In this document: in pieces, positions 1 to 8,791 of the stretch
Layout: each line of letters starts with the position of its first letter
Position numbering within the stretch: position 1 is the first letter of the stretch
From: Acidovorax delafieldii
GTDB lineage: Bacteria; Pseudomonadota; Gammaproteobacteria; Burkholderiales; Burkholderiaceae_C
Assembly (NCBI RefSeq): GCF_007993815.1
Contig: NZ_VJWE01000012.1
Span: forward strand, 496,001 to 560,000
DNA: 64,000 bases
Direction: 5' to 3'
The notes under the pieces: model-generated
What the model was told of the DNA's origin: nothing
Database searches by the model: none
What the model saw: only the letters and a program-made list of their open reading frames with translations
Made by a program: the position numbers and the translations under genes

Positions 1-62
1 GGCTTTGCCAGGCCACCGGGTGCGTCCCCCTCCGGGGGAAGGCGCGCAGCGCCTCAGGGGGA
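1..62. repeat. GC-rich dyad repeat, probable terminator region of sbcB
   Basis: The stretch contains nested complementary blocks: CCCCCTCCGGGGG near the left end and AAGGCGCGCAGCGCCT followed by CAGGGGGAG. It can fold into stable hairpins. It begins immediately downstream of the sbcB stop codon. From memory, dyads of this kind are frequent between genes in Comamonadaceae. That is recollection and was not checked. Its left boundary may lie outside the window. Confidence 0.5.
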
Positions 63-63
63 G

Positions 64-1512
64 TCATCGCTCCGGTGCGATGTGTTCAGCGTAATCGTAC
101 AAGGCGCCCAGAATGTCCTGCGTCCGCTCGTCGTCGGCGGTCTCCGAGAGTTCGTCGATTTCGGTGAACAGCTGCTCTACCGTTCGCGCCCCGCCCTGCC
201 CGTCGAACAGGCAGGCGGCGCGGTGCGCCTCCCAGCGTTCCTGCTCCTCGGGCGACAGCGTCTGCGGAAAGTTGCGCGCCCGGTAGCGCCACAGCAGCTC
301 GGCCAGGCGCGGGTCATCAAAGTTCGCACGCGCCTTGGCCAGTTGGTCGCCGCTCAGGGTGCGCAGGTCGTTCAGCAAGCGCCGGTCGTTGTTGCCCACA
401 AAACCGCCGTACAGGTCCTGGTCCACATCCGGTGCCGGCTCTTGCGGGCGGGCAAACACCGCCGGCCAGATGCCGCTCATGTCGGGCAGCGCGCGCGCCA
501 CCTCGGCGTGCTGTGCGGCCTGGGCCAGGTCGATGCCCCAGCGCTGCGCCAGCGCGGGCGTGAGCGTGTTCACATTGCCCACCACCATGGGCGACTTGTT
601 CAGGTGGATGGTCTTGATGGGCAGGCGCGTGACGCCCTCGGGCAGCGCGTCGGCCTTGCTGAACATGCGCAGGCGGATGTCCTCCACATTCAGCGTGGCC
701 AGCTCGCGTGGGTCGTGGGCCAGGTCCCAGGCGATCAGCTCGTTCTTGTTGGTGGGGTGGCTGGCCAGCGGCCACATCACAGCCAGGCAGCCGCGCTCGG
801 TGGGGAACATGCCCGAGACATGCAAAAAAGCCCGCGCCGTGGCCGTGGTGGCGGGCAGGCGCAGTTCGGCGGCCACACGGTCTTTCTTGTGCAGGCTGAG
901 CGCAAAGTCAAACAGCTTGGTGTTGTGCTGGCGAATCAGCCGTGCCAGCGCAATGGTGGCGCGCACGTCCGACAGCGCATCGTGCGCGGCATCGTGCTGC
1001 AGGCCGTTGGCCTTGGACAGGTGCTCCAGCTTGAAGCTGGGCGTCACGCCGTCTTCCTTCTTGGGCCAGGTGATGCCGTCGGGCCGCAGCGCATAGGTCA
1101 TGCGCACCACGTCCAGCAGGTCCCAGCGGCCGCACTGGTTCTGCCACTCGCGCGCATAGGGGTCGATGAGGTTGCGCCAGAACATGAAGCGCGTGATCTC
1201 GTCGTCGAACCGGATGGTGTTGTAGCCCACGCCAATGGTGCCGGGCTGGGCGAACTCGGACTCGATGCGCGCGGCAAACTGGTGCTCGGGCACACCCTGC
1301 TCCAGGCACTGCTGGGGCGTGATGCCGGTGATGAGGCACGACACCGGGTCGGGCAGATAGTCGTTGGCGGGCTGGCAGTACAGCATCAGCGGCTCGCCGA
1401 TTTCGTTCAGCTCGGCATCGGTGCGGATGGCCGCGAACTGCGCGGGCCGGTCGCGGCGCGTGTTGGCGCCAAAGGTTTCGTAGTCGTGCCAGAGAAAGGT
1501 GTGGGGCGCCAT
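64..1512 (-). CDS. sbcB: Exodeoxyribonuclease I
   Basis: The 482-residue protein matches exonuclease I, a 3'-5' single-strand DNA exonuclease used in mismatch repair and recombination. The N-terminal DEDD nuclease signature is visible as HDYETFG (Asp10, Glu12). The third and fourth acidic motifs appear in DEITRFMFW and AHDALSDVRATIALARL. The rest resembles the SH3-like and C-terminal helical domains of the family, and the length is close to that of E. coli SbcB (about 475). The ATG at 1512, giving MAPHTFLWHDYETFG, is chosen because 29 upstream in-frame residues are low-complexity Arg/Pro/Leu and lie outside the family domain. The gene stands alone, with the dyad repeat directly after its stop. 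Confidence 0.95.
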   Translation of the reverse strand: MAPHTFLWHDYETFGANTRRDRPAQFAAIRTDAELNEIGEPLMLYCQPANDYLPDPVSCLITGITPQQCLEQGVPEHQFAARIESEFAQPGTIGVGYNTIRFDDEITRFMFWRNLIDPYAREWQNQCGRWDLLDVVRMTYALRPDGITWPKKEDGVTPSFKLEHLSKANGLQHDAAHDALSDVRATIALARLIRQHNTKLFDFALSLHKKDRVAAELRLPATTATARAFLHVSGMFPTERGCLAVMWPLASHPTNKNELIAWDLAHDPRELATLNVEDIRLRMFSKADALPEGVTRLPIKTIHLNKSPMVVGNVNTLTPALAQRWGIDLAQAAQHAEVARALPDMSGIWPAVFARPQEPAPDVDQDLYGGFVGNNDRRLLNDLRTLSGDQLAKARANFDDPRLAELLWRYRARNFPQTLSPEEQERWEAHRAACLFDGQGGARTVEQLFTEIDELSETADDERTQDILGALYDYAEHIAPER

Positions 1513-1608
1513 GGTCGGTAGGCTAACAGGGGGCTGCAGGCGGAGGCTCGCGCACGGCGGGCGGGGCGCAAGGCGATAAAGCCGCCACTGTAACCGCATT
1601 TTTCAGTG

Positions 1609-1663
1609 TTTTTGGCCGCAAGCGCTAGTGGAACATGCGCAAGCAGCTATCAAAAACATAGTA
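1609..1663 (+). repeat. Dispersed ~55-bp element, copy A
   Basis: This is an intergenic copy of a short element found five times in the window. The shared core reads GGCC, three variable bases, AGCGCTAGT, a few bases, CATGCGC, then GCTAT and an A/T-rich tail. It lies between sbcB and the lytic transglycosylase gene. It includes the partly self-complementary blocks AGCGCT and ATGCGC. Confidence 0.6.
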
Positions 1664-1733
1664 AATATATTCACCATACGGACTGATGCACATTCGCCCC
1701 CTGTACGCGGGCTGGCACGCGGGACAATGGCGC

Positions 1734-3107
1734 ATGCCCAGTTTCATTGCTTCCCATTGCTCCCTGGGGCGCGCCCCCGCCCTGCCCGTCGCCGCTTCCC
1801 ACGCCCCCACAGGCGTTGCCGGAGTGGCCCTGGCAGCTGCCCTCGCCCTCGCCCTCGCGGGCTGCGCGTCAGCCCCCAGCCCCACCCCCACACCCGCAGC
1901 AAAACCTGTGGCTGCGGCCACACCGCCCACAGCTTCACCCACCACAGCCGCCACACCGCCACAGGCCAGCCCCGATGCCGACCACACGGCCGGCTTTGCC
2001 CAATGGCTGAGCAGCTTTTCGGCCCAGGCGCTGGAGGCCGGCATTCGCCCCGCCACTGTGCGCGACGTGCTGGGCAAGGCGCAGTGGCAGCCCCGCGTGG
2101 TCGAGCTGGACCGCGCCCAGCCCGAGTTCACCCGCACCCCATGGGCGTACCTCGACAGCGCCGTCTCCCCCCAGCGCATCGCCCAGGGCCAAGCGCAATT
2201 GGCGGCGCATGGCGCCGCGCTTCAAGCGGCAGCCGCCCGCTACGGCGTGCCGGCCAGCGTCATCACCGCCATCTGGGGCATGGAGAGCAACTACGGCAGC
2301 AACTTTGGCACCTTCCGCACGGTGGATGCACTGGCCACCCTGGCGTATGAAGGCCGCCGCCGCGCCTGGGCGCAGACCGAGCTGCTGGCAGCGCTGCGCA
2401 TCATCGACCAGGGCGACATCGCCGCCGACCGCATGATCGGATCGTGGGCCGGGGCCATGGGGCACACCCAGTTCCTGCCCTCGGTGTTCCTGGCCTACGC
2501 TGTGGATGCCGACGGCGACGGGCACCGCGACATCTGGGGCAGCGTGCCGGATGTGACGGCTTCCACCGCACATTTCCTTGCCCGGTCGGGTTGGAAATCT
2601 GGCGAGCCTTGGGGGGCCGAAGTGCAGTTGCCCCCCACGTTCGACCACGCCCGCGCCGACCCCGCCGTGCGCCAGACAATGGCCCAGTGGGAGTCCGAAG
2701 GGCTGCGGTCCATCGACGGGGCGCCGCTGCCCGATATGGCCGGGGCCTCCATCGTTACCCCTGCGGGTGCACGGGGCCCGGCGTTTCTGGTGGGCAACAA
2801 CTTTCGCACCATCCTGCGCTACAACAACTCGGTCAACTACGCGCTGGGCGTGGCGCTGCTGGCGCGGCGGATCGACGGCGGGGGGCCGGTGGCCGCCCCA
2901 TGGCCCCGCGACATCGAGCCGCTGTCGCGCGCACAACTGCAAGCCCTACAAGAAGCCCTGAACCGCAAAGGCTTTGCCGCAGGCACCCCCGACGGCGTGA
3001 TGGGCCCCGCCACCCGCGCAGGCCTGCGCGGCTACCAGCGCAGCCTGGGCACAGTGGCCGACGGTTATCCGACGCTGGAACTGCTGCAAAAGCTGCAGGC
3101 GCCCTGA
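1734..3107 (+). CDS. Lipoprotein lytic murein transglycosylase (MltB family) with peptidoglycan-binding domain
   Basis: The predicted 457-residue protein would cleave the beta-1,4 glycan bond of peptidoglycan at the inner face of the outer membrane. A hydrophobic Ala/Leu segment ends in the lipobox LALAGC, with Cys44 as the lipidated residue. A Pro/Thr/Ala linker follows. The SLT_2 catalytic domain covers about residues 80-370. Glu184 in GMESNYG is the expected catalytic acid, and a second conserved block reads GAMGHTQFLPS. A peptidoglycan-binding repeat (LQALQEALNRKGF, DGVMGPATRAGLRGYQ) fills about residues 395-455. The start is uncertain. I prefer ATG 1734 over ATG 1686 because it gives the shorter leader, but the pre-lipobox region is long either way and no strong ribosome site is visible. 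Confidence 0.88.
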   Translation: MPSFIASHCSLGRAPALPVAASHAPTGVAGVALAAALALALAGCASAPSPTPTPAAKPVAAATPPTASPTTAATPPQASPDADHTAGFAQWLSSFSAQALEAGIRPATVRDVLGKAQWQPRVVELDRAQPEFTRTPWAYLDSAVSPQRIAQGQAQLAAHGAALQAAAARYGVPASVITAIWGMESNYGSNFGTFRTVDALATLAYEGRRRAWAQTELLAALRIIDQGDIAADRMIGSWAGAMGHTQFLPSVFLAYAVDADGDGHRDIWGSVPDVTASTAHFLARSGWKSGEPWGAEVQLPPTFDHARADPAVRQTMAQWESEGLRSIDGAPLPDMAGASIVTPAGARGPAFLVGNNFRTILRYNNSVNYALGVALLARRIDGGGPVAAPWPRDIEPLSRAQLQALQEALNRKGFAAGTPDGVMGPATRAGLRGYQRSLGTVADGYPTLELLQKLQAP

Positions 3108-3264
3108 AGACTGGCAGACCGGAACACAGATGCGCTGCCCTGTTCACTAAGCGGGTGTGCTGATGAGGAGTCGCCCTCACCAAGGTAGCCCAGGGGTGCC
3201 ATGCGCTGCAGCCACTGGGTATGGGGAAATGCTTTTCATCCGTTAGGATTTTTGTCAACGCACC

Positions 3265-3834
3265 ATGACTGATCCCAAACTGACCTTCGCGACGCAATCG
3301 GAGTGGGATGCCTGGCTGGAGGGCCATGGCAGTACCTCGCCCGGCGTGTGGCTGCGCGTGGCCAAGAAGTCTGCCGAGCAGCCCACCGTCACCTACTCAC
3401 AAGCACTGGAGAGTGCTCTTTGCCACGGTTGGATTGACGGCCAAAAGCAGTCGGAAGACCAGCACTATTGGCTTCAACGCTTTACACCCAGAACCCCCAA
3501 GAGCATCTGGTCCAGGATCAACAGGGAAAAAGCCGAGGCGCTCATCAGTGCCCGCAAAATGCGGCCAGCTGGCCTGGCCGCCATCGAACGGGCCCAGCAG
3601 GACGGACGATGGGATGCGGCTTACGCGTCAGCGCGCACGTCTACAGTCCCCGACGACTTGCAACGGGCCCTGAATGCCAACCCCCAAGCCCAGGCGTTTT
3701 TTGCAACGCTCAATAGCAAAAACAGGTTTGCCATCTTGTTTCGCATTCAAAGCGTCAAGAAGGCCGAGACACGCGCAAGAAAAATCGCTGAATTTGTTCA
3801 GATGCTGAGCAATGGCGAAAGGCTCCACCCCTAG
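3265..3834 (+). CDS. YdeI/OmdA-associated family protein
   Basis: This 189-residue soluble protein matches the bacteriocin-protection YdeI/OmdA family. Diagnostic blocks are GVWLRVAKK, TYSQALESALCHGWIDGQK, FTPRTPKSIWSRINREK and the C-terminal LNSKNRFAILFRIQ followed by KKAETRARKI. The biochemical role of the family is not settled. It has been linked to cell-envelope stress and peptide resistance. The gene is monocistronic and converges on dnaE2. The ATG at 3265 places the conserved TFATQSEWDAWL directly at the N-terminus. No signal peptide or membrane segment is seen. Confidence 0.85.
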   Translation: MTDPKLTFATQSEWDAWLEGHGSTSPGVWLRVAKKSAEQPTVTYSQALESALCHGWIDGQKQSEDQHYWLQRFTPRTPKSIWSRINREKAEALISARKMRPAGLAAIERAQQDGRWDAAYASARTSTVPDDLQRALNANPQAQAFFATLNSKNRFAILFRIQSVKKAETRARKIAEFVQMLSNGERLHP

Positions 3835-3842
3835 GAGCCGTT

Positions 3843-3886
3843 GGCCATCTCCCAGGAATGGCAAGCAGGCGCCCGGAGAAACGGGC
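3843..3886. terminator. Possible shared hairpin between convergent genes
   Basis: The short gap holds GCCAT (3844-3848) paired with ATGGC, and a second hairpin GCCCG, GAGAAA, CGGGC (3871-3886). There is no clear U-run, so a termination role is only suggested by its place between the ydeI-like gene and dnaE2. Confidence 0.25.
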
Positions 3887-3906
3887 TGGAGCTCATCTGC
3901 ACGCAC

Positions 3907-6900
3907 TCAATGGAAATCCCGGCTCCCCTGTAGCGCCTGCCCCATGCGGCCCAGTAGGGGCGTCAGGTCCTTGAAGCGCTGGGCCACCAGGTGGCGCACC
4001 ACCGCCGTGCTGCCGGGTGGGCCGGCGCTGCATTGCCACACCCCTTCCACCGCCAGCAGCTGTGACCGCAGCAGCGCATTGCGCCACACATCGACCAGGG
4101 CGGGCCAGACGATGACGTTGACGGGGCCGGTTTCGTCTTCCAGCGTGACGAACATGGTGCCCTTGGCGGTGCCAGGGCGCTGGCGCACGGTGACGATGCC
4201 GCAGGCGCGCACCTTGCGGCCGTGGGCGGCGCTGTGCAGTTGCAGGGCGGTTTGCAGGCGCCAGCGGGCCAGGCGGGGGCGCAACAGGGCCAGGGGGTGG
4301 CGGCGCAACGTGAGGCCAGTGGCGGCGTAGTCGAACAGGATTTCTTCGCCCTCGGGCGCCTCGGGCAGTTGCAGCGGGGCCTCGTGCACGGGCACGTCGC
4401 GCCACAGGGGCGGCGCGCTGTGCTGGGCGGCGGCGTCCCACATCTGCTGGCGCCGGTGGCCCGACAGGCTGGCCAGGGCGTCGGCGGCGGCCAGGGCTTG
4501 CAGGTCTTGCTGGCTCAGTTGGGCGCGCAGGGCCAGGTCTTCGGTGCTGGCAAAGGCGGGACCTGTGGCGCGGGCGTGCAGCAGGCGCCGGGCGGCATCT
4601 CCGTGCAGGCTGCCTACCATCCGAAGGCCCAGGCGCACGGCGGGCTGGGGCAGCGGCGGTGCGCCCAGGCCGCGTGCGGGGCGCAGCGGCTCGGGGTTGC
4701 CCTCCAGCGTGCAGTCGGTGTCGCTCACGGTCACGTCGATGGGCAGCACGCGCACGCCGTGGCGGCGGGCGTCCTGCACCAGTTGCGAGGCGCTGTAAAA
4801 GCCCATGGGCAACGAGTTGAGCAGCGCCGCCAAAAAGCACGCGGGCTCGTGGCACTTGAGCCAGCTGCTGGCATAGGCCAGCAGCGCAAAGCTGTGGGCG
4901 TGGCTTTCAGGAAAGCCGTATTCGCCAAAGCCCAGCATCTGCTGGAAGATGCGGTCGGCAAATTCGGCGGGGTAGTCCCTGTCTTTCATGCCTTGTTTGA
5001 GAGGCTCTTCAAAGCGATGCACGCCCCCCTTGCGCTTCCAGGCGGCCATGGAGCGGCGCAGGTCGTCGGCCATGCCGGGGGTGAAGCCCGCCGCGATCAT
5101 GGCGATCTGCATCACCTGCTCCTGGAAGATGGGCACGCCCAGCGTGCGCGCCAGGGCGTCCTCCAGCTCCGGCTTTTCGAGTTGCAGAGGCTCGCCCTTG
5201 CGCCGGCGCTCGCGCGCCTGCAGATACGGGTGCACCATGCCCCCCTGGATGGGGCCGGGGCGCACGATGGCGACCTCGACCACCAGGTCGTAGAACTCGC
5301 GCGGCTGCAGGCGGGGCAGCATGCTCATCTGGGCGCGGCTTTCGATCTGGAACACGCCCACGGTGTCGGCGGCGCAGATCATGTCGTAGGTGGCAGGGTC
5401 TTCGCGCGGGATTTCCTTGAGACCCCAGTGCTCGCCGCGCAGGGCTGCGCGCAGGTTGAGGCAGCGGCGCAGCGCGCTGAGCATGCCCAGGGCCAGCACA
5501 TCGACCTTGAGCAGGCCCATGTCATCCAGGTCGTCCTTGTCCCACTGGATGACGGAGCGGTCCTTCATGCTGGCGGGCTCCACCGGCACCAGCCGCGTGA
5601 GCTTGCCCTGGGTCAGCACAAAGCCGCCCACATGCTGGCTCAGATGGCGCGGAAAGTCCTTCAGGTCGGCAGCCAGCTCCAGCCACAGCCGGGCGATGTG
5701 CCGGTGCAGCGACACGCCCACCGCCTGGGCCAGCTCCTGCAGGCGGTCGGTGGCAAAGGTTTCGTCAAACCAGTGGTGGTCTTTGGCAAACGCATCGACC
5801 AGGGCGGGCGCCACGCCCAGGGCCTTGCCCACGTCGCGCAGGGCGCTGCGTGTGCGGTAGCAGGTGACCACGGCGGCGATGGCGGCGCGGTCGCGGCCGT
5901 ATTTGTCGTAGATGTACTGAATGACCTCTTCGCGCCGGTCGTGTTCGAAGTCCACGTCGATGTCGGGCGGCTCGCTGCGCTCCTTGCTGATGAAGCGCTC
6001 GAACAGCAGGTGGGACTGCTCGGGGGCCACCGCCGTGATACCCAGCACGTAGCAGACCACCGAGTTCGCCGCCGAGCCCCGGCCCTGGCACAGGATGCCC
6101 ACGCTGCGCGCAAACCGCACGATGTCGTGCACGGTCAGGAAATACATCTCATACCCGCAGTGCGCGATCAGGTCGAGCTCTTTGCGGATCTGCGCCTGCA
6201 CGCCCTCGGGCGCGCCCAGCGGGTAATGGCTTCGCACCCCCAGCTCTACCAGCCAGGCCAGTGCCTGGGCAGGTGTCATGCCCTCGGGCACGGTCTCCAG
6301 CGGGTAGCGGTACTGGATCTCACTCAGGCTGAAAGTGCAGCGCCCGGCCACGGTGAGCGTGGCCGCCAGCAATTCGGGCGGGTAGATGCCCGCCAGCCGC
6401 ACGCGCTGGCGCAGGTGGCGCTCGGCGTTGGGCTGCAGCGCAAAGCCGCACTCGGCCACGGTGCAGCCGCGCTTCACGGCGGTGATCACGTCCTGCAGCG
6501 GCTTGCGCGAGCGGGCGTGCATGTGCACGTCGCCCGCCGCCACCAGCGGCAGCTGCAGTGCAGCGCCCACGCGCTGCAGCGTGGCCAGCCACAGGCTGTC
6601 GTCGGCGGCCTGGTGCAATTCGACCGCCAGCCACACATGCGGAGCCTTTTGAGAGCCTAACTGGCCGGTAGCGCTAGTGATACATGCGCTGATTGCTACA
6701 AAATCAGAAGCATCAAAGCGCTGACGGCATGGTGCCAGCAGCAGCTCGCACCCCTGCAGCAAGTGCCAGGGGCTGTCCGCCGCCACACGGTATTGCCCCT
6801 TGGGCGCGGCGGCACGGGCGGCGGTGATGAACTCGCACAGGTTGCCCCAGCCCTCGGCATCGCGCGCCAGCGCCACCAGCCGCAGGTCACCCCACAAAAA

Positions 6901-7170
6901 CTCGCTGCCCACGATGAGGTGCAGGCCACATTCCTTGGCCGCCCCCCAGGCACGCACCACGCCGGCCACGGAGCATTCGTCCGTCAGCGCCAGCGCCCGG
7001 TAGCCGAGTTGGGCAGCACGCGTGACCAGCTCTTGCGGGTGCGATGCGCCGCGCTGAAAGCTGAAGTTGGACAGGCAGTGCAGCTCGGCATAGCCCGGCA
7101 GCTCGCCCGCGCCCGCTGCGGGGCCTGGCACCGCAGTGGCCTGTGAAGGATGTCGGCGCGTCAAACCCAT
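3907..7170 (-). CDS. dnaE2: Error-prone DNA polymerase, DnaE2/ImuC
   Basis: The 1087-residue C-family polymerase alpha subunit is the catalytic member of the ImuA-ImuB-DnaE2 damage-tolerance mutasome. The N-terminal PHP domain starts near YAELHCLSNFSFQRGA. The polymerase acidic motif PDIDVDF supplies Asp403 and Asp405. Helix-hairpin-helix and OB-fold blocks follow, ending VTVRQRPGTAKGTMFVTLED. Start ATG 7170 (MGLTRRHPS) is chosen because the frame upstream runs into imuB and is not polymerase-like. It lies 19 bp after the imuB stop. Oddly, bases 6661-6710 carry a dispersed repeat element that encodes about residues 154-170 (SDFVAISACITSATGQ), a stretch unlike its surroundings. Confidence 0.94.
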   Translation of the reverse strand: MGLTRRHPSQATAVPGPAAGAGELPGYAELHCLSNFSFQRGASHPQELVTRAAQLGYRALALTDECSVAGVVRAWGAAKECGLHLIVGSEFLWGDLRLVALARDAEGWGNLCEFITAARAAAPKGQYRVAADSPWHLLQGCELLLAPCRQRFDASDFVAISACITSATGQLGSQKAPHVWLAVELHQAADDSLWLATLQRVGAALQLPLVAAGDVHMHARSRKPLQDVITAVKRGCTVAECGFALQPNAERHLRQRVRLAGIYPPELLAATLTVAGRCTFSLSEIQYRYPLETVPEGMTPAQALAWLVELGVRSHYPLGAPEGVQAQIRKELDLIAHCGYEMYFLTVHDIVRFARSVGILCQGRGSAANSVVCYVLGITAVAPEQSHLLFERFISKERSEPPDIDVDFEHDRREEVIQYIYDKYGRDRAAIAAVVTCYRTRSALRDVGKALGVAPALVDAFAKDHHWFDETFATDRLQELAQAVGVSLHRHIARLWLELAADLKDFPRHLSQHVGGFVLTQGKLTRLVPVEPASMKDRSVIQWDKDDLDDMGLLKVDVLALGMLSALRRCLNLRAALRGEHWGLKEIPREDPATYDMICAADTVGVFQIESRAQMSMLPRLQPREFYDLVVEVAIVRPGPIQGGMVHPYLQARERRRKGEPLQLEKPELEDALARTLGVPIFQEQVMQIAMIAAGFTPGMADDLRRSMAAWKRKGGVHRFEEPLKQGMKDRDYPAEFADRIFQQMLGFGEYGFPESHAHSFALLAYASSWLKCHEPACFLAALLNSLPMGFYSASQLVQDARRHGVRVLPIDVTVSDTDCTLEGNPEPLRPARGLGAPPLPQPAVRLGLRMVGSLHGDAARRLLHARATGPAFASTEDLALRAQLSQQDLQALAAADALASLSGHRRQQMWDAAAQHSAPPLWRDVPVHEAPLQLPEAPEGEEILFDYAATGLTLRRHPLALLRPRLARWRLQTALQLHSAAHGRKVRACGIVTVRQRPGTAKGTMFVTLEDETGPVNVIVWPALVDVWRNALLRSQLLAVEGVWQCSAGPPGSTAVVRHLVAQRFKDLTPLLGRMGQALQGSRDFH
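6645..6710 (+). repeat. Dispersed ~55-bp element, copy B, inside dnaE2
   Basis: Within dnaE2 the plus strand reads CTGGCCGGTAGCGCTAGTGA and continues ACATGCGCTGATTGCTACA, matching copies A and D over the element core. It sits antisense to the gene and keeps the frame open. It falls in a linker of the PHP domain between RQRFDA and HVWLAVELHQ. Confidence 0.6.
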
Positions 7171-7189
7171 GGACAACCACCCTGCCCGC

Positions 7190-8791
7190 TCACCCAAAGA
7201 TTCCGTGCAAGAACCAGCGGTGTGGGCGAGCCACCGCTGGCGTGCCGTCCAGCGCAGGCGCCAGGCGCTCGCGAAACACCCACACCAGTCCCGCAACGTC
7301 GTTATGGGCCACAAAGTAGTCGCGCAAGGCCAGGTCTGCGCAGGGGCGTGCTGGGTCCACAGCGTCGTCCATGGCAGACCACCAGCCCGCCTCCAACCGG
7401 TGGGGCCCGGCCAGCAAGCGCAACAGGCCGTGGTGGCAGGGGCGGTTGCCCTGCACGGCCAGCTGCCGGGGCGGGTTCAGCAGCCAGGTGGGCAGCAAGG
7501 GGGCATCCGGGACGATGCCCTGCGAAGCACCGTCCGCACGCGCGGACACAGGACCGGTGGGTGTCCGCGTGGCTGCATTGCGCGTCGCAGCGGCGGGCAT
7601 GCCCAGCACTTCAGCGGCCGGTCGCCATTGCTGCATGCGTTCGGGCCGATGGTCGGCCAGCAGCACCGGGGCCACCACGTGGTCGGCCCCCAGGCGGGCA
7701 GATAGGCGCTCCAGCAGTTGGTGCAGGGCCTCGCCGGGGGTACCGGCCGGGTCGGTGCTGCCATGGCTTGTGGGGTCACGCCCGCCCACCTCCCCCGGGG
7801 GCAGCAGGCTGGCACTGCGGTGCGGCAACGGGGCCGCGTCGAGCAGCCGCAGCGTGATCTGGTTGACCGGCGCGGCCAGCGTGGTGCGCGCCAGGTTTTC
7901 GGCCAGCAGGCGCCGCAGGTGCACCAGGTCGTGGGAGGCCTGGGCGGTGCGCACCTGCAGCGCCTGGGTGGGGGGCAGCGCCACACCATCGATGCGCCGC
8001 AGGTCGTGGCGCCAGGCCAGCTCCAGCGCCAGCACGCCCTGCTGGCGCGCCTGCAGCCAGGCCTGGAGGACCGTGAGGCTGCGGCTGGCGCTCCACAGCA
8101 GTGCGTCAGCCGACGCGGCCAAGGCGGGCAGCTCGGTGGTCAACACAAACTGCTCGGGCAGTTGCAGCCAGGCATGGGCCTCGGGGGCATCGCCCAGGGC
8201 CTGGTCCAGCACTTGCAGCACGCCCGCCCCCAGGCGCCGCGCCACGCCCGCGCGCGGCAGCGCCCGCAGCGCCCCCCAGGTGCGGCACCCCATGCGCTCC
8301 AGGCTGGCCACATGGGGACGCAGCGCCGTCAGCGTGTGCAAAGGCAGGTTCTCTGCCCTGCCCTCCGGCGGGCAGATGCGCCCTGCCAATGCCATGCGCA
8401 GCCTGGCCTGAGCGACCAGAGCGGTGGGGCCTGTGCCCCACACAGTCGGTGCATGGGGCAAAGGAGCTGTGGTCGATCCAAAGGAATGGGCAGGCTCTTC
8501 AGCGCTGCGGACGGGTGGGGAGGCGACGCCCTCCCCTTCGCATCGGGCCGACGCATCGGCCCAGGCTTGCAGCACCAGTGACTGCAGCGCATCGCGCCCG
8601 CCCCACAGGCGTTCGGTGGTGGACACCTCCAGCAACACCGCCTCGCCATCGGCCAGCGCCACACGCGGCGTGAAGCGCAAGGCCCACCAGCCGGCCGCGG
8701 CGTTCAGCACTCCGGTATTTCTATCCGTGCCTGTACCCGCCAAGGCGGCGGCCTCATCGCACCAGGGCAATGGCAGGGCGATCCAGTGCAT
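7190..8791 (-). CDS. imuB: ImuB, Y-family polymerase-like mutasome protein
   Basis: The 533-residue protein is a Y-family polymerase homologue. In the studied ImuB proteins it lacks catalytic acids and links ImuA, DnaE2 and the beta clamp. The expected N-terminal fold starts MHWIALPLPWCDEAAAL, without the catalytic Asp of active DinB-type enzymes. A central block reads LERMGCRTWGALRALPRAGVARRLG, a helix-hairpin-helix-like region. The C-terminus ends RDYFVAHNDVAGLVWVFRE and GTPAVARPHRWFLHGIFG, typical of ImuB. The start ATG 8791 overlaps the imuA end by 38 bp, implying coupled translation. A 200-residue upstream extension in frame is Arg/Cys/Trp-rich shadow of imuA and was discarded. The Pro/Ala-rich insert around residues 320-360 looks variable. 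Confidence 0.92.
   Translation of the reverse strand: MHWIALPLPWCDEAAALAGTGTDRNTGVLNAAAGWWALRFTPRVALADGEAVLLEVSTTERLWGGRDALQSLVLQAWADASARCEGEGVASPPVRSAEEPAHSFGSTTAPLPHAPTVWGTGPTALVAQARLRMALAGRICPPEGRAENLPLHTLTALRPHVASLERMGCRTWGALRALPRAGVARRLGAGVLQVLDQALGDAPEAHAWLQLPEQFVLTTELPALAASADALLWSASRSLTVLQAWLQARQQGVLALELAWRHDLRRIDGVALPPTQALQVRTAQASHDLVHLRRLLAENLARTTLAAPVNQITLRLLDAAPLPHRSASLLPPGEVGGRDPTSHGSTDPAGTPGEALHQLLERLSARLGADHVVAPVLLADHRPERMQQWRPAAEVLGMPAAATRNAATRTPTGPVSARADGASQGIVPDAPLLPTWLLNPPRQLAVQGNRPCHHGLLRLLAGPHRLEAGWWSAMDDAVDPARPCADLALRDYFVAHNDVAGLVWVFRERLAPALDGTPAVARPHRWFLHGIFG

Noticed and set aside
3709..3735. Sequence AATAGCAAAAACAGG as another copy of the dispersed element
   Set aside because: It encodes the conserved LNSKNRFAILFRIQ block of the YdeI/OmdA family and lacks the GCGC core.
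4222..6660. An 812-codon plus-strand frame over dnaE2
   Set aside because: Antisense shadow with compositional bias only. It stops near the repeat element.
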